DNA from: Hyphomicrobiales bacterium
Lineage (GTDB): Bacteria > Pseudomonadota > Alphaproteobacteria > Rhizobiales > Aestuariivirgaceae
NCBI GenBank assembly: GCA_025359045.1
Contig: JANYHN010000006.1
Coordinates: 1 to 34,833 of the forward strand
Direction: 5' to 3'
Length of the DNA: 34,833 bases
Numbering within the stretch: the stretch's first letter is position 1; each line of letters begins with the position of its first letter. Shown one piece after another: positions 23,883 to 31,468 of this stretch. The position numbers were made by a program, and so were the translations under genes. The notes beneath the pieces are model-generated. The model searched no databases, was not told where the DNA came from, and saw only the letters and a program-made list of their open reading frames with translations.

Positions 23883-24605
23883 ATGCTAAAAAACGTTTTT
23901 GCTGCCACGGCGATTTTGATTGCCACATTAATAACTATGGCACCAACCGCAACTTTTGCTGAGGATATGAAAATGAACCGTTTGATCTCAATCTCGGGTC
24001 ATGGCGAAGTGCGTGCTGTGCCGGATATGGCGGTGATCAACATGGGAGTTGTAAGCTCAAGCGAAACCGCTCGGGCAGCACTTGACGCCAACACCAAGGC
24101 GATGACCGAATTGATGGGAAATTTGAAAGCTGCAAACATCGATGACAAAGATATTGCCACGTCTAATTTTTCTGTAAATCCGCGCATGGATTACGGCCAA
24201 AATGGCGGCCAAGTGCCCAAGCTTGTAGGTTATGATGTGACTAATGCGGTGACTGTGATCGTCCATAAAATCGGTGGTTTAGGCGCATTACTTGATAAAG
24301 CTGTGACATCTGGCTCTAATCAAATCAACGGCATTTCATTTTCAGTTTCAAACCCCGATGAAGCAATGGACGAAGCGCGCAAATTGGCTGTGAAAGATGC
24401 AACGCATAAGGCGCAGATCTATGCTAGCGCAGCCTCAATTAATCTGGGCAACATCATGTCGATTTCTGAGAGCAGCGGCATGGCAGAGCCACAAGTGATG
24501 TTTAGCCGTGCCAAGACGATGGCAGCCGACACAGCACCAGTTCCTATTGCCCAAGGTTCTCAGGTGATTTCGGTGGACGTGAACATAAGTTGGGAACTTA
24601 AATAG
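23883..24605 (+). CDS. SIMPL-domain (DUF541) periplasmic protein
   Basis: A 240-residue exported protein with a Sec signal (cleavage after TFA near residue 26) and a single SIMPL/DUF541 domain: ISISGHGEVRAVPDMAVINMGVVSS near the start, a NFSVNPRMDYGQNGG segment and a C-terminal VISVDVNISWELK. SIMPL proteins are widespread periplasmic or outer-membrane-associated proteins, some linked to oxidative-stress resistance or to oligomeric channel-like assemblies; no enzymatic role is known. ATG at 23883 is chosen over 23868 because GGAG lies 9 nt upstream and the signal peptide is then normal. It follows amn by 66 nt. Confidence 0.88.
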   Translation: MLKNVFAATAILIATLITMAPTATFAEDMKMNRLISISGHGEVRAVPDMAVINMGVVSSSETARAALDANTKAMTELMGNLKAANIDDKDIATSNFSVNPRMDYGQNGGQVPKLVGYDVTNAVTVIVHKIGGLGALLDKAVTSGSNQINGISFSVSNPDEAMDEARKLAVKDATHKAQIYASAASINLGNIMSISESSGMAEPQVMFSRAKTMAADTAPVPIAQGSQVISVDVNISWELK

Positions 24606-24650
24606 CGCAACTGAGTTTGCGTTGCATGTCTAAACATCTCGTTTTCGATC

Positions 24651-25574
24651 ATGCCAATTTGTGAACGCGACCCTTGGCGGCTGCAATTTTTTGAGAATGG
24701 CGCATGCCCCGCCGATGTATTTATCCCAACAGATGATGGCGATTGCTGGGACTGGTTTCCCCAGCAACGCTGGACTTACAACAAATTGAAAATTGCCCAA
24801 ACGCAGAACATGCGCAGCGGACTTTACCAAACCCCTCCCAAAAAATTTCCCGTATTTTCCAAACCAAATATCAATCTCAAGGGGATGGGGATTGAAGGGA
24901 GAGCCATTTTTTCGCTCAGTGATTTTGAAAAATTTTCTAAACCCGGTCATATGTGGATGGAGCTTCTTGAAGGCGAACATATCTCAACGGATTGCGCCAT
25001 CGTGCAGGGGCAAGTCAAATGGTGCCGTCACGCAACCGGGCTCGTTTGGCAGGAGGGCATGTTCAAACATTGGGTCATCCATGCAAAACCCATTGCACAA
25101 CTTGAGCAATTTTTAAGCGCGTGGGTTGTTCAGCATATGGAAAACTATACCGGCATGATGAATTTCGAGACAATCGGTGGGCGCATTATAGAAACCCATC
25201 TTCGATTTGCAGATCAGTGGTGCGATCTTTATGGCCCAAATTGGATGAAAGCTTTGGTTGGTCTTTATACCAAGGGTATGTGGGCTCAAGACACTTTGGA
25301 AAACATCGAAGGCTTTTCATTACCCCTTTTTGCCCGCCATGGCGGTCCATTCCGATATCCACCACAGAACACGCAAGCAAAAATTAGGGCTCTGCCATAT
25401 GTCACAAGTTTGCAAATCACATTTCACGAATTGCAAGCCGAAGACCTGCACCCCATGCCACCAGGAGGTTTTCGGCTCGGTGTTATCAATTGTACAAATC
25501 TGGCGGCAGGAATTGCTGCGAGAAAAGAATTAGCAAGATGTTTTCCGAACGTCGATACCATGATCCATAAGTGA
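24651..25574 (+). CDS. ATP-grasp-like protein of unknown function, possibly N-terminally frameshifted
   Basis: A 307-residue cytoplasmic protein that I do not recognise by name. The middle has an ATP-grasp layout: a Lys-containing block KPNINLKGMG (about 71-80), an acidic MWMELLEGEHISTD block (about 101-114) and YTGMMNFETIGGRIIETHLRF (about 166-186), where an E-x-H-x-R pattern stands where ATP-grasp enzymes carry E-x-N-x-R metal and phosphate ligands. The usual N-terminal pre-grasp domain is short or missing. Upstream, 24626-24664 encodes MSKHLVFDHANL then TGA in another frame; skipping one base there would join it to ERDPWRLQFF. Neither start has a good ribosome binding site. It follows the SIMPL gene by 45 nt. 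A ligase role is inference. Confidence 0.7.
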   Translation: MPICERDPWRLQFFENGACPADVFIPTDDGDCWDWFPQQRWTYNKLKIAQTQNMRSGLYQTPPKKFPVFSKPNINLKGMGIEGRAIFSLSDFEKFSKPGHMWMELLEGEHISTDCAIVQGQVKWCRHATGLVWQEGMFKHWVIHAKPIAQLEQFLSAWVVQHMENYTGMMNFETIGGRIIETHLRFADQWCDLYGPNWMKALVGLYTKGMWAQDTLENIEGFSLPLFARHGGPFRYPPQNTQAKIRALPYVTSLQITFHELQAEDLHPMPPGGFRLGVINCTNLAAGIAARKELARCFPNVDTMIHK

Positions 25575-25638
25575 GGGTTCTCAAATTTTTGTGCTTGATT
25601 GCCATCAAAAAATTCAGCCTAATGATGTTTCTGAATCA

Positions 25639-26601
25639 TTATTTTGCAGCTGTGTAAGCCGCACTTTCCGCCCCAAGAAATACCGTTTCTGCAGTTCCGT
25701 CATTTTGCATTCTTGCCTTTGTCATACAAAGATTGAGAAACTTACGTTGAATTTCAGAATGCCGAATGCCGCGCATGGTTATTGCTGAAACACTGCGTTG
25801 AAAAGCAGGATTTGCAAGCGGCCGCAGCTGAATGTTTGCGTTGGATACCAGTGATTTGGGAACAATTGCACAACCCACGCCATCCGCCACGATTTCCTGA
25901 ATAAGTCCCTCGTCTTGACTGCGATAACAAATCAGCGGCTCTTGTGTATGTTTCATCAACGCAAGATTAATTGCATCCAGATATTCGCAATTGAGCCGTT
26001 CGATGAGATTTTCATTGGCCAGATCTTGAAATGAAACAGTTTCAAATTTTTCAAACCTGTGACCCTTTTGAAAGGCCACATAGTAATATTCATCGAAAAG
26101 AGACTCTGCCTTTATCTGTTCAGGAATATCCCGCATCGCCGCGATTCCAATTTCAATTTCACCGGAAAACAAAAGATCTTGGATTTCGCGACTCGTGCCA
26201 TGCAAAATCTTGATTTCCAGCTTCGGTGACATGAACGTCAACTGACGCAGCAGACTGGCTAAATATTGTGGGCCAATTGTTCCCGCAATGCCGATCGAAA
26301 GCGAAATACTGCGAAAGAGAGTCTGTTTTTTGGCTTCGTGCATTGCCGTGTCGGCAAATTCAATCATGTTTTGAAGGAACGGGAAAATTATTTTTCCCAG
26401 TGGCGTGAGGCTGGTGTGACGCGCATCACGTTGGAAAAGGGCCCCGCCCATCACATGTTCGAGCCTTTGAATAGCGCGCGTCAAAGCAGGCTGCGAAACA
26501 TTGCAGGCCGTTGCGGCATGAGTGAAATTATTATGTTTGGCAACTGCCAAAAAATATTTGATCTGATAGAATTCCATCGACAGTTTTTCCGACTTAACCA
26601 T
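25639..26601 (-). CDS. LysR-family transcriptional regulator
   Basis: A 320-residue LTTR. The N-terminal winged helix (about 9-68) reads MEFYQIKYFLAVAKHNNFTHAATACNVSQPALTRAIQRLEHVMG, and a periplasmic-binding-protein-like effector domain follows (about 95-300). The ATG at 26601 has AGGGA 7 nt upstream; a second ATG at codon 9 would give the more usual LysR N-terminus. The effector is unknown. It is divergent, over 577 bp, from the Met-rich peptide gene, and a perfect LTTR-type dyad lies in that gap at 27001-27019. It is convergent with the ATP-grasp-like gene. Confidence 0.93.
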   Translation of the reverse strand: MVKSEKLSMEFYQIKYFLAVAKHNNFTHAATACNVSQPALTRAIQRLEHVMGGALFQRDARHTSLTPLGKIIFPFLQNMIEFADTAMHEAKKQTLFRSISLSIGIAGTIGPQYLASLLRQLTFMSPKLEIKILHGTSREIQDLLFSGEIEIGIAAMRDIPEQIKAESLFDEYYYVAFQKGHRFEKFETVSFQDLANENLIERLNCEYLDAINLALMKHTQEPLICYRSQDEGLIQEIVADGVGCAIVPKSLVSNANIQLRPLANPAFQRSVSAITMRGIRHSEIQRKFLNLCMTKARMQNDGTAETVFLGAESAAYTAAK

Positions 26602-27178
26602 AATGAAATCCCTATATAGTTTCTTGGATCATTGGCGGCACTACACGTTAAAACAAACAAGCTTGCTCTGTTTCAGATTTGGGCTCGCGTGCAAATGAAT
26701 ATGGCGGCGAAGAATGTGAGCTTCTGCGCCGCAATTTTCACAACTTTGTTATTGATTAAAAAAAATGGTCAAATGCGCTAGTTTAGACATGGTTGGACAC
26801 AGTAAAAAAACATATTCTGGAACTGAGAAGAGGTTAGACTTTCAACCGCAGACAAATTGCCGAAACAGATTCAGTTGTTAATTTAAGACTTCCAAAGGTT
26901 TTTCATATCGCGCTCCAAATGTTTCAATGACTTACAAGTGTGGACGAGCGGTGAATTGATTGGAAATACCTGTTAGGTAATCACGCATACCCCTCTGTTA
27001 TGATCGGAATTTCCGATCAAGGTGAAATTGTGTCCAATGACCATAACTCATTTGAGTGCAATCAATAACCACAAGGCATTTCTTTTCAGGGATCAAATCA
27101 AACATTATGGGGTTCGAGGGAGTCGACCCGGATACCTCTGAAATTCAAATTGCACGGGATAAGTTAGAGGAGACTACT
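26602..27178. other. long divergent intergenic region (577 bp)
   Basis: This gap between lysR and the Met-rich peptide gene holds a perfect inverted repeat (27001-27019, listed separately) with a TATGAT -10-like hexamer at 26999-27004. A 28-codon frame at 26695-26781 has no ribosome binding site. I see no RNA gene or repeat in the rest. Confidence 0.5.
27001..27019. promoter_or_regulatory. perfect palindrome with LysR-box geometry
   Basis: TGATCGGAA and TTCCGATCA are 9-bp perfect arms around one base. It contains ATC-N9-GAT and T-N11-A, the geometry of LysR-family sites. It lies 160 nt upstream of the Met-rich peptide start and 400 nt from lysR. Control by the neighbouring LysR protein is inferred. 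Confidence 0.5.
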
Positions 27179-27367
27179 ATGAAGAAATTTATTATTGCTG
27201 TTGCCGCCATCGCCGTATTGTCTGGCCCAGTTTATGCAAAAGACTCGATGCATAATCAAATGGTAAAGATGATGCAAATGATGAAGGAAATGAAGGCTCG
27301 CAACGTTCAGTTAGAGCGCATTTTGCAGAACATGATGGACAATCTCTCGTCCAGCCATCACGGCTAA
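27179..27367 (+). CDS. tiny Met-rich secreted peptide
   Basis: A 62-residue product starting MKKFIIAVAAIAVLSGPVYA, a clean Sec signal peptide. The mature peptide of about 42 residues has nine methionines, clustered as MHNQMVKMMQMMKEM and NMMDN, a helix-forming middle and a C-terminal HHG. GAGGAG with 6 nt spacing makes the start very strong; the longer in-frame extension upstream lacks this and breaks the signal peptide. Clustered Met plus His is typical of periplasmic Cu(I)/Ag(I) binders, but an amphipathic helix role is equally possible. No family is recognised. A composite hairpin follows 7 nt downstream. Confidence 0.7.
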   Translation: MKKFIIAVAAIAVLSGPVYAKDSMHNQMVKMMQMMKEMKARNVQLERILQNMMDNLSSSHHG

Positions 27368-27373
27368 TACAGC

Positions 27374-27418
27374 CTAGAGCGGTTTGGGTTTTCTTAAAAA
27401 CGTCAAAATCGCCCTAAG
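27374..27418 (+). repeat. imperfect hairpin, possible intergenic repeat element (left half)
   Basis: CTAGAGCGGTTT (27374-27385) pairs with AAATCGCCCTAAG (27406-27418) with a bulge, a mismatch and a wobble; the inner GTTTT and AAAAC (27388-27401) pair further around CTTA. It lies 6 nt after the Met-rich peptide stop and may end its transcript or belong to a dispersed palindromic family. Confidence 0.5.
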
Positions 27419-27429
27419 TCTGGATTTTC

Positions 27430-27476
27430 GATCAACTTTCTGACCTTTGGCGTCTCCGTCAAAGGTCGGGTTGATC
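27430..27476 (+). repeat. two-tier hairpin (right half of composite element)
   Basis: An outer stem GATCAAC/GTTGATC (27430-27436 and 27470-27476) and an inner stem GACCTTTG/CAAAGGTC (27442-27449 and 27460-27467) are both perfect. The sequence is nested with internal loops of 5 and 2 nt and a 10-nt apex. No T-run follows on either strand, so it is not a classic terminator. Confidence 0.6.
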
Positions 27477-27558
27477 TTAAGCGGATATTTTCCCTGAGGT
27501 AGAGATGGCTGATGTCAGTTTTTGAATCTGATGTCGGTCATTTTTTTGGCTATCCGAA

Positions 27559-28185
27559 TTACACCAAACTCCACACATGCGCGGCGTCGTCATAAGTGTG
27601 TAACTCACCCAACCCGATATCAAACCACGCGCCAAACATGCCAAGCTCTCCCTTATGCTCACGCGTACGAAGCCATGGAAAGGTACGCAAATTGGCGAGA
27701 GAGTGTTCGACTGACGCACGCTCCACAAGTGTCTTGAGATGTTCGTGATCGCCATGTTCATGACGCACGCCAGCAGCCACATCGCGCACATCGCTCATCC
27801 ATTTCCCAATAAAGTCGCCAGCCGATAAAGGATCGCCCCCTTCTACAACAGCATTAATGCCACCACATCGGCCATGACCCATAACTATGATGTTTTTTAC
27901 ACCGAGTGAGAGAACAGCAAATTCGATAGCTGCACTGGTGGAATGATGCTTGCCGTCCGGCGCATAAGCCGGAACCAAGTTGGCTACATTACGCACCACA
28001 AAAATTTCGCCAGGCCCTGCATCAAAAATAGTTTCAGGCGCTGCACGTGAATCGCAACATGCAATGATCATCATCTTTGGTTTCTGAGTTCCCGCCCCTA
28101 ATCTTTCATAGCGGTCCGCCTCAGCGGCATACCTGCCAGACCGAAACCGCGCATAACCATCAAGCAAATGACTGGGAAGTGGCAT
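27559..28185 (-). CDS. beta-class carbonic anhydrase
   Basis: This zinc enzyme interconverts CO2 and bicarbonate in the cytoplasm. The 208-residue protein has the beta-class zinc ligands C43 (CCDSR, with D45 and R47 as the catalytic dyad), H104 and C107 (MGHGRCGG). Length is normal. AAGGAG precedes the ATG (28185) by 5 nt. It lies 12 nt downstream of the nitrilase-family gene on the same strand, so they form a two-gene operon. The operon pairing suggests CO2 or bicarbonate linked to an amide-hydrolysis step, but that is inference. Confidence 0.95.
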   Translation of the reverse strand: MPLPSHLLDGYARFRSGRYAAEADRYERLGAGTQKPKMMIIACCDSRAAPETIFDAGPGEIFVVRNVANLVPAYAPDGKHHSTSAAIEFAVLSLGVKNIIVMGHGRCGGINAVVEGGDPLSAGDFIGKWMSDVRDVAAGVRHEHGDHEHLKTLVERASVEHSLANLRTFPWLRTREHKGELGMFGAWFDIGLGELHTYDDAAHVWSLV

Positions 28186-28197
28186 TGAAACTCCTTT

Positions 28198-29094
28198 TTA
28201 TTGCGATAAATTTATAACATGGGCTGGCGGAAGCACGCCAGCACCCATTTGCTCTGACCAGTGCTTGTAAGTCTGCACTTGTCCGCCTTCACGCAGTGCG
28301 GCTATTGCATCAAGATCAAGCGTTGCGATTGTCCATCCCGGCACATTGGCCTCGCCTACCGCAATAACGCCTCCAGCTGGAAAGCCCTTATCAGATGGCG
28401 CGAAAATGCCCGCTGCACCATAATGCGTGTTGGTGAATTCACAGAAAGGTGCAGCGCCGATGAGCGGCGCTTGCACGGTGTAAACTTGATTTTCCAAAGC
28501 CCTTGCCATGGCCCCTGTGCGCACCCGCCAATAGCCCCATTCGGTTTCGGTGTCAGATGGTGCGATAATAATTTCCGCTCCAGCTTCAGCGAGTGCTCGC
28601 GACAGAAGTGGAAATTCAATGTCATAGCAAATCAGCAACCCGAATTTCACTTTGCCGATATCAAAAACTTTAAGCTCTTGCCCACCCTTAATATCCCATA
28701 TCTCGCGTTCTCCAGGCGTGGGCATGATTTTGGTGAAGCTTTCTGTGGCACCATTCGGGCCGAATACTTGTGCAACGTTGCATGTGCGGCCCGACTCCAC
28801 ATCAGGTGCACTGCCTGAGATAATCGTAACGCCGTGCTTCTTTGCCAAACTTTGATGCAGTGCTGTGATATCATCATAAAAATCTGAGACAGCTCCTTTG
28901 CTAATCTCAAGGTCATGCCCCTTGTTGCCAATAGAGCACAGCTCCATCGCACCATATTCGGGGAACACCAAAATCTCAGCTCCCCGCCCCACTGCGTCTT
29001 CAACCCAGCGGGTGATCTTGGCGCGGTAAGCGTTAATCGTTTCGAACGGATCAAGATTGTATTGAGCGGCGGCAATGGTGATTTTGCGGGTCAT
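28198..29094 (-). CDS. carbon-nitrogen hydrolase (nitrilase superfamily)
   Basis: A 298-residue nitrilase-superfamily amidohydrolase. The catalytic triad is visible: E46 (LVFPEYGAMEL), K122 (FTKIMPTPGE) and C156 (LLICYDIEFP). Members hydrolyse amides, N-carbamoyl compounds or nitriles; the substrate is not clear. The ATG at 29094 is used because the in-frame TTG upstream (29106) has no ribosome binding site either and adds only four residues. It is divergent from the 2OG-oxygenase-like gene and in an operon with the carbonic anhydrase. Confidence 0.92.
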   Translation of the reverse strand: MTRKITIAAAQYNLDPFETINAYRAKITRWVEDAVGRGAEILVFPEYGAMELCSIGNKGHDLEISKGAVSDFYDDITALHQSLAKKHGVTIISGSAPDVESGRTCNVAQVFGPNGATESFTKIMPTPGEREIWDIKGGQELKVFDIGKVKFGLLICYDIEFPLLSRALAEAGAEIIIAPSDTETEWGYWRVRTGAMARALENQVYTVQAPLIGAAPFCEFTNTHYGAAGIFAPSDKGFPAGGVIAVGEANVPGWTIATLDLDAIAALREGGQVQTYKHWSEQMGAGVLPPAHVINLSQ

Positions 29095-29151
29095 GGGATC
29101 AAACAATAGCCAAGCAGTTGTGAGAAGTAAAATTCCGCGTTATGGGAGGCG

Positions 29152-29772
29152 ATGAGCAACATTCAATTACTATTCCCTACCCTCCTCTACCGCGCAGAAC
29201 TGCCGTCACCCGATCGCTTGAACATGCAGCTTCATGATGCAGCTTTGGTATTAGCCGCTGGTGATATTGCCGGCCAACGCTGGTGCGAAAAACATGGCTA
29301 TCCTGGCTACACATCATTCGCCACCCAAGATGATCTGGCCGAGCAAATTCCAGCGATCGCAAGGCTGGTGAAAACTCTCGATAAACACGCCGCCGATTTT
29401 GCCAAGGAATTGCATTGGAATATTCGCGGCGGCAAACCGATTTGCGATTCTCTCTGGGTCAACGTGATGCCCGAAGGCGGCAGCCATACCTCGCATATCC
29501 ACACAAATTCAGTGATCAGTGGAACTTACTATGTGGCTGTTCCGCAAGGCGCTGGCCCTATCGTGTTTGAAGATCCGCGCCATGCCATGATGATGGCCGC
29601 ACCTTCGCGTTTGGATAAAGCGCCCCGCGCTATGAAACATCACGTGAGTGAAACCCCGCATGAAGGAACCGTGATGCTGTGGGAAAGTTATCTGCGCCAT
29701 GAAGTGCCGCTGAACAGGTCCGAAGGGTTGCGGATCAGCATCAGTTTTAATTACGTGATTGGGCCGAAGTAA
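29152..29772 (+). CDS. 2OG-Fe(II) oxygenase superfamily protein, TIGR02466 type
   Basis: A 206-residue protein beginning IQLLFPTLLYRAELP, the typical TIGR02466 opening. A double-stranded beta-helix follows with candidate iron ligands in SHTSHIHTNSVISGTYYVAVP and in WESYLRHEVPLNRS, and an Arg in LRISISFNY that would bind 2-oxoglutarate. Such proteins are putative dioxygenases of unknown substrate. The ATG has GGGAGG only 2 nt upstream, unusually close, but the N-terminus matches the family. It is divergent from the nitrilase gene and convergent with the small membrane protein at 29773. Confidence 0.85.
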   Translation: MSNIQLLFPTLLYRAELPSPDRLNMQLHDAALVLAAGDIAGQRWCEKHGYPGYTSFATQDDLAEQIPAIARLVKTLDKHAADFAKELHWNIRGGKPICDSLWVNVMPEGGSHTSHIHTNSVISGTYYVAVPQGAGPIVFEDPRHAMMMAAPSRLDKAPRAMKHHVSETPHEGTVMLWESYLRHEVPLNRSEGLRISISFNYVIGPK

Positions 29773-30114
29773 TTACTTCTTAGTTTTCTGGGCGGCCTCT
29801 TCATCTTCCAAATGAAAGCCACGTAGAATGTGATGTAACGCTGGCGCCAAGGCAAAGCCTGCAACGGCAAAAAATAATAGCCCACTGAGCAAAGCATAAA
29901 TGCCCTCAAACAATTCGCCAGATTTGGTAGGCATTTGATCAAGTGGCCCCATGCCTGATAAAATCATCGCGGCGTTCGCAAATGACTTGGTGAAATCTTG
30001 AGCACCAAAATATGAATATCCGATCATGCCAACAGCCAGCGCCGCGGCGATAATGCCCAGCGCCCAAAGAGCATTGCGCCACAATCTAACGACCAGAACT
30101 TTACGGCGGTTCAT
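29773..30114 (-). CDS. two-TM protein with a pore-loop-like segment
   Basis: A 113-residue membrane protein with TM helices at about 11-33 and 69-92. Between them lies TKSFANAAMILSGMGPLDQ, a helix-then-loop in the position of the pore helix and selectivity filter of two-TM potassium channels, but with SGMGPL in place of TVGYGD. Charged residues and EDEEAAQKTKK end the protein. Its ATG overlaps the stop of the HlyU-like gene (ATGA), so they are coupled. A channel is only a structural suggestion: without the filter it would not select potassium. Confidence 0.65.
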   Translation of the reverse strand: MNRRKVLVVRLWRNALWALGIIAAALAVGMIGYSYFGAQDFTKSFANAAMILSGMGPLDQMPTKSGELFEGIYALLSGLLFFAVAGFALAPALHHILRGFHLEDEEAAQKTKK

Positions 30115-30377
30115 GATTTGAAAATGCTCGCGCCTTGCTGATCGATAATCAACTGGCCTTTTGATATTGCGAAATCGGCAGCTTCATTTTTATCAGTAAA
30201 TTTATCAGCGCGCACAAAACGATAAGTCTTGCCGTCCTTCAAAATTTCACCCGCCAATTGAAACTGCCCACCAACCTTGTAAGGCCGCGCTTCGATCGTG
30301 AAGCCTTTGTATTCGACGGTCTTTGTGGGTGTGCTATCTGTTGTCGCAGAACCAAACCATTTATCCCAAAATGCCAT
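30111..30377 (-). CDS. HlyU-like small protein
   Basis: An 88-residue protein matching the short HlyU-like family (PF10115-type) common in Alphaproteobacteria: VEYKGFTIEARPYKVGGQFQLAGEI, then DGKTYRFVRADKF and the conserved C-terminal KGQLIIDQQGASIF. The family name is borrowed from a Vibrio transcription activator, yet this protein has no winged helix, so regulation should not be assumed. AAGGA lies 6 nt before the ATG (30377). It overlaps the two-TM gene by 4 nt (ATGA). Confidence 0.75.
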   Translation of the reverse strand: MAFWDKWFGSATTDSTPTKTVEYKGFTIEARPYKVGGQFQLAGEILKDGKTYRFVRADKFTDKNEAADFAISKGQLIIDQQGASIFKS

Positions 30378-30410
30378 TTTCTTTCCTTCTTTCTAATCCA
30401 ACATATCTGC

Positions 30411-30422
30411 CATTACGTAATG
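30411..30422. promoter_or_regulatory. perfect palindrome CATTACGTAATG
   Basis: A 12-bp perfect palindrome in the 118-bp divergent gap between the HlyU-like and metallo-hydrolase genes. With the dyad at 30426 it looks like a double operator for one regulator, since both contain GTAATG. Confidence 0.45.
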
Positions 30423-30425
30423 TGA

Positions 30426-30441
30426 TTTGTAATGTTACAAA
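30426..30441. promoter_or_regulatory. inverted repeat TTTGTAA-TG-TTACAAA
   Basis: Perfect 7-bp arms with a 2-bp centre, 3 bp after the CATTACGTAATG palindrome and 54 nt before the metallo-hydrolase start. This fits a transcription-factor dimer site. The regulator is not evident nearby. Confidence 0.45.
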
Positions 30442-30495
30442 TTTGTCTTAGCCTGATGTTAGGACGGTTATAGTATGTCAAACAGGAGCGTGCCA

Positions 30496-31449
30496 ATGTT
30501 TCCAACTTCATTCAATTCAAATTCGACAATCCGCCTTGATCGCCGTAAATTCATGGCGGCGGCAGCAGGCCTGATAGCCGCTGGAGTATTACCCAAAAAT
30601 GTGATGGCCCTTGCCGGGCCGTATCTGTTCAAGCAAGGCGCCTATGATGTAACAGTTGTCAGCGACGGCACTTTGCTGCTTCCAACTTCAATCATTGATT
30701 CCGGCGGCAAGCCCGAAGAAGTGGTAAAATTATTAGGTGCCATGGTGCAGGGCGACAAGGCCCAATTTGAAGCCAGCCCACTTTTGCTGAAATCAGGCAG
30801 CGAAATGATTTTGATGGACACAGGCGCGGGCGGCGGCTTCCAACCCACGGCTGGTAAAATTCTCGAAAGCTTGAAGGCCGCAGGAGTTGACCCATCGGCC
30901 ATCACCAAAGTGATTTTCACACATGCCCACCCCGATCATTGCTGGGGTACGATTGGCAAAGACGGCAAACCGGTATTCGCTAATGCCTCGTTCCATATGG
31001 GTGAGACCGAATGGAATTTCTGGACAGCCGCTGATCTTGGCAGCAAAATGCCAAAAGAAATGCAAGGCATGGTGACGGGCACGCAAAGCCAACTTGGCGC
31101 GTTGAAAGACCAGATAAAGCTGTTCAAAACCGGTGCTGAAGTTCTGCCCGGAATCATGGCGCTCGACACGGCAGGCCACACGCCAGGTCACGTGTCCTTC
31201 GAACTGGCAGGCGGTGACGGCATGATCGTGACGGGTGATGCAATTACCAACTCTATGGTGTTCTTTGCTCACCCCGATTGGAAATTCGGTTTTGATGCTG
31301 ATCACACCACAGCCATCGCCAATCGCATGAAACTGCTGGACATGGCATCGGCTGGAAAGAAGAAGCTGCTCGGCTACCACTGGCCCTACCCAGGCATCGG
31401 CATGGCCGAGAAGAAAGACGGGGCATATGTGTATGTGCCGCAGGCTTAA
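30496..31449 (+). CDS. Tat-exported metallo-beta-lactamase-fold hydrolase
   Basis: A 317-residue exported hydrolase. The N-terminus has a twin-arginine signal (LDRRKFMAAAAG, cleavage near ALA). The MBL zinc motif is HAHPDHCWG, with downstream TAGHTPGHVSFE (third ligand) and TGDAI (bridging Asp). The pattern resembles the methyl-parathion-hydrolase / quorum-quenching lactonase branch, but the substrate is not defined. The ATG at 30496 has AGGAG with 7 nt spacing and beats the upstream ATG at 30475. Tat export means it folds in the cytoplasm with zinc bound. Confidence 0.9.
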   Translation: MFPTSFNSNSTIRLDRRKFMAAAAGLIAAGVLPKNVMALAGPYLFKQGAYDVTVVSDGTLLLPTSIIDSGGKPEEVVKLLGAMVQGDKAQFEASPLLLKSGSEMILMDTGAGGGFQPTAGKILESLKAAGVDPSAITKVIFTHAHPDHCWGTIGKDGKPVFANASFHMGETEWNFWTAADLGSKMPKEMQGMVTGTQSQLGALKDQIKLFKTGAEVLPGIMALDTAGHTPGHVSFELAGGDGMIVTGDAITNSMVFFAHPDWKFGFDADHTTAIANRMKLLDMASAGKKKLLGYHWPYPGIGMAEKKDGAYVYVPQA

Positions 31450-31468
31450 GTGAACGAGGATGGGGCGT

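Noticed and set aside
26695..26781. 28-codon frame MNMAAKNVSFCAAIFTTLL... with a hydrophobic middle
   Set aside because: No ribosome binding site and no sign of selection; a chance frame is more likely.
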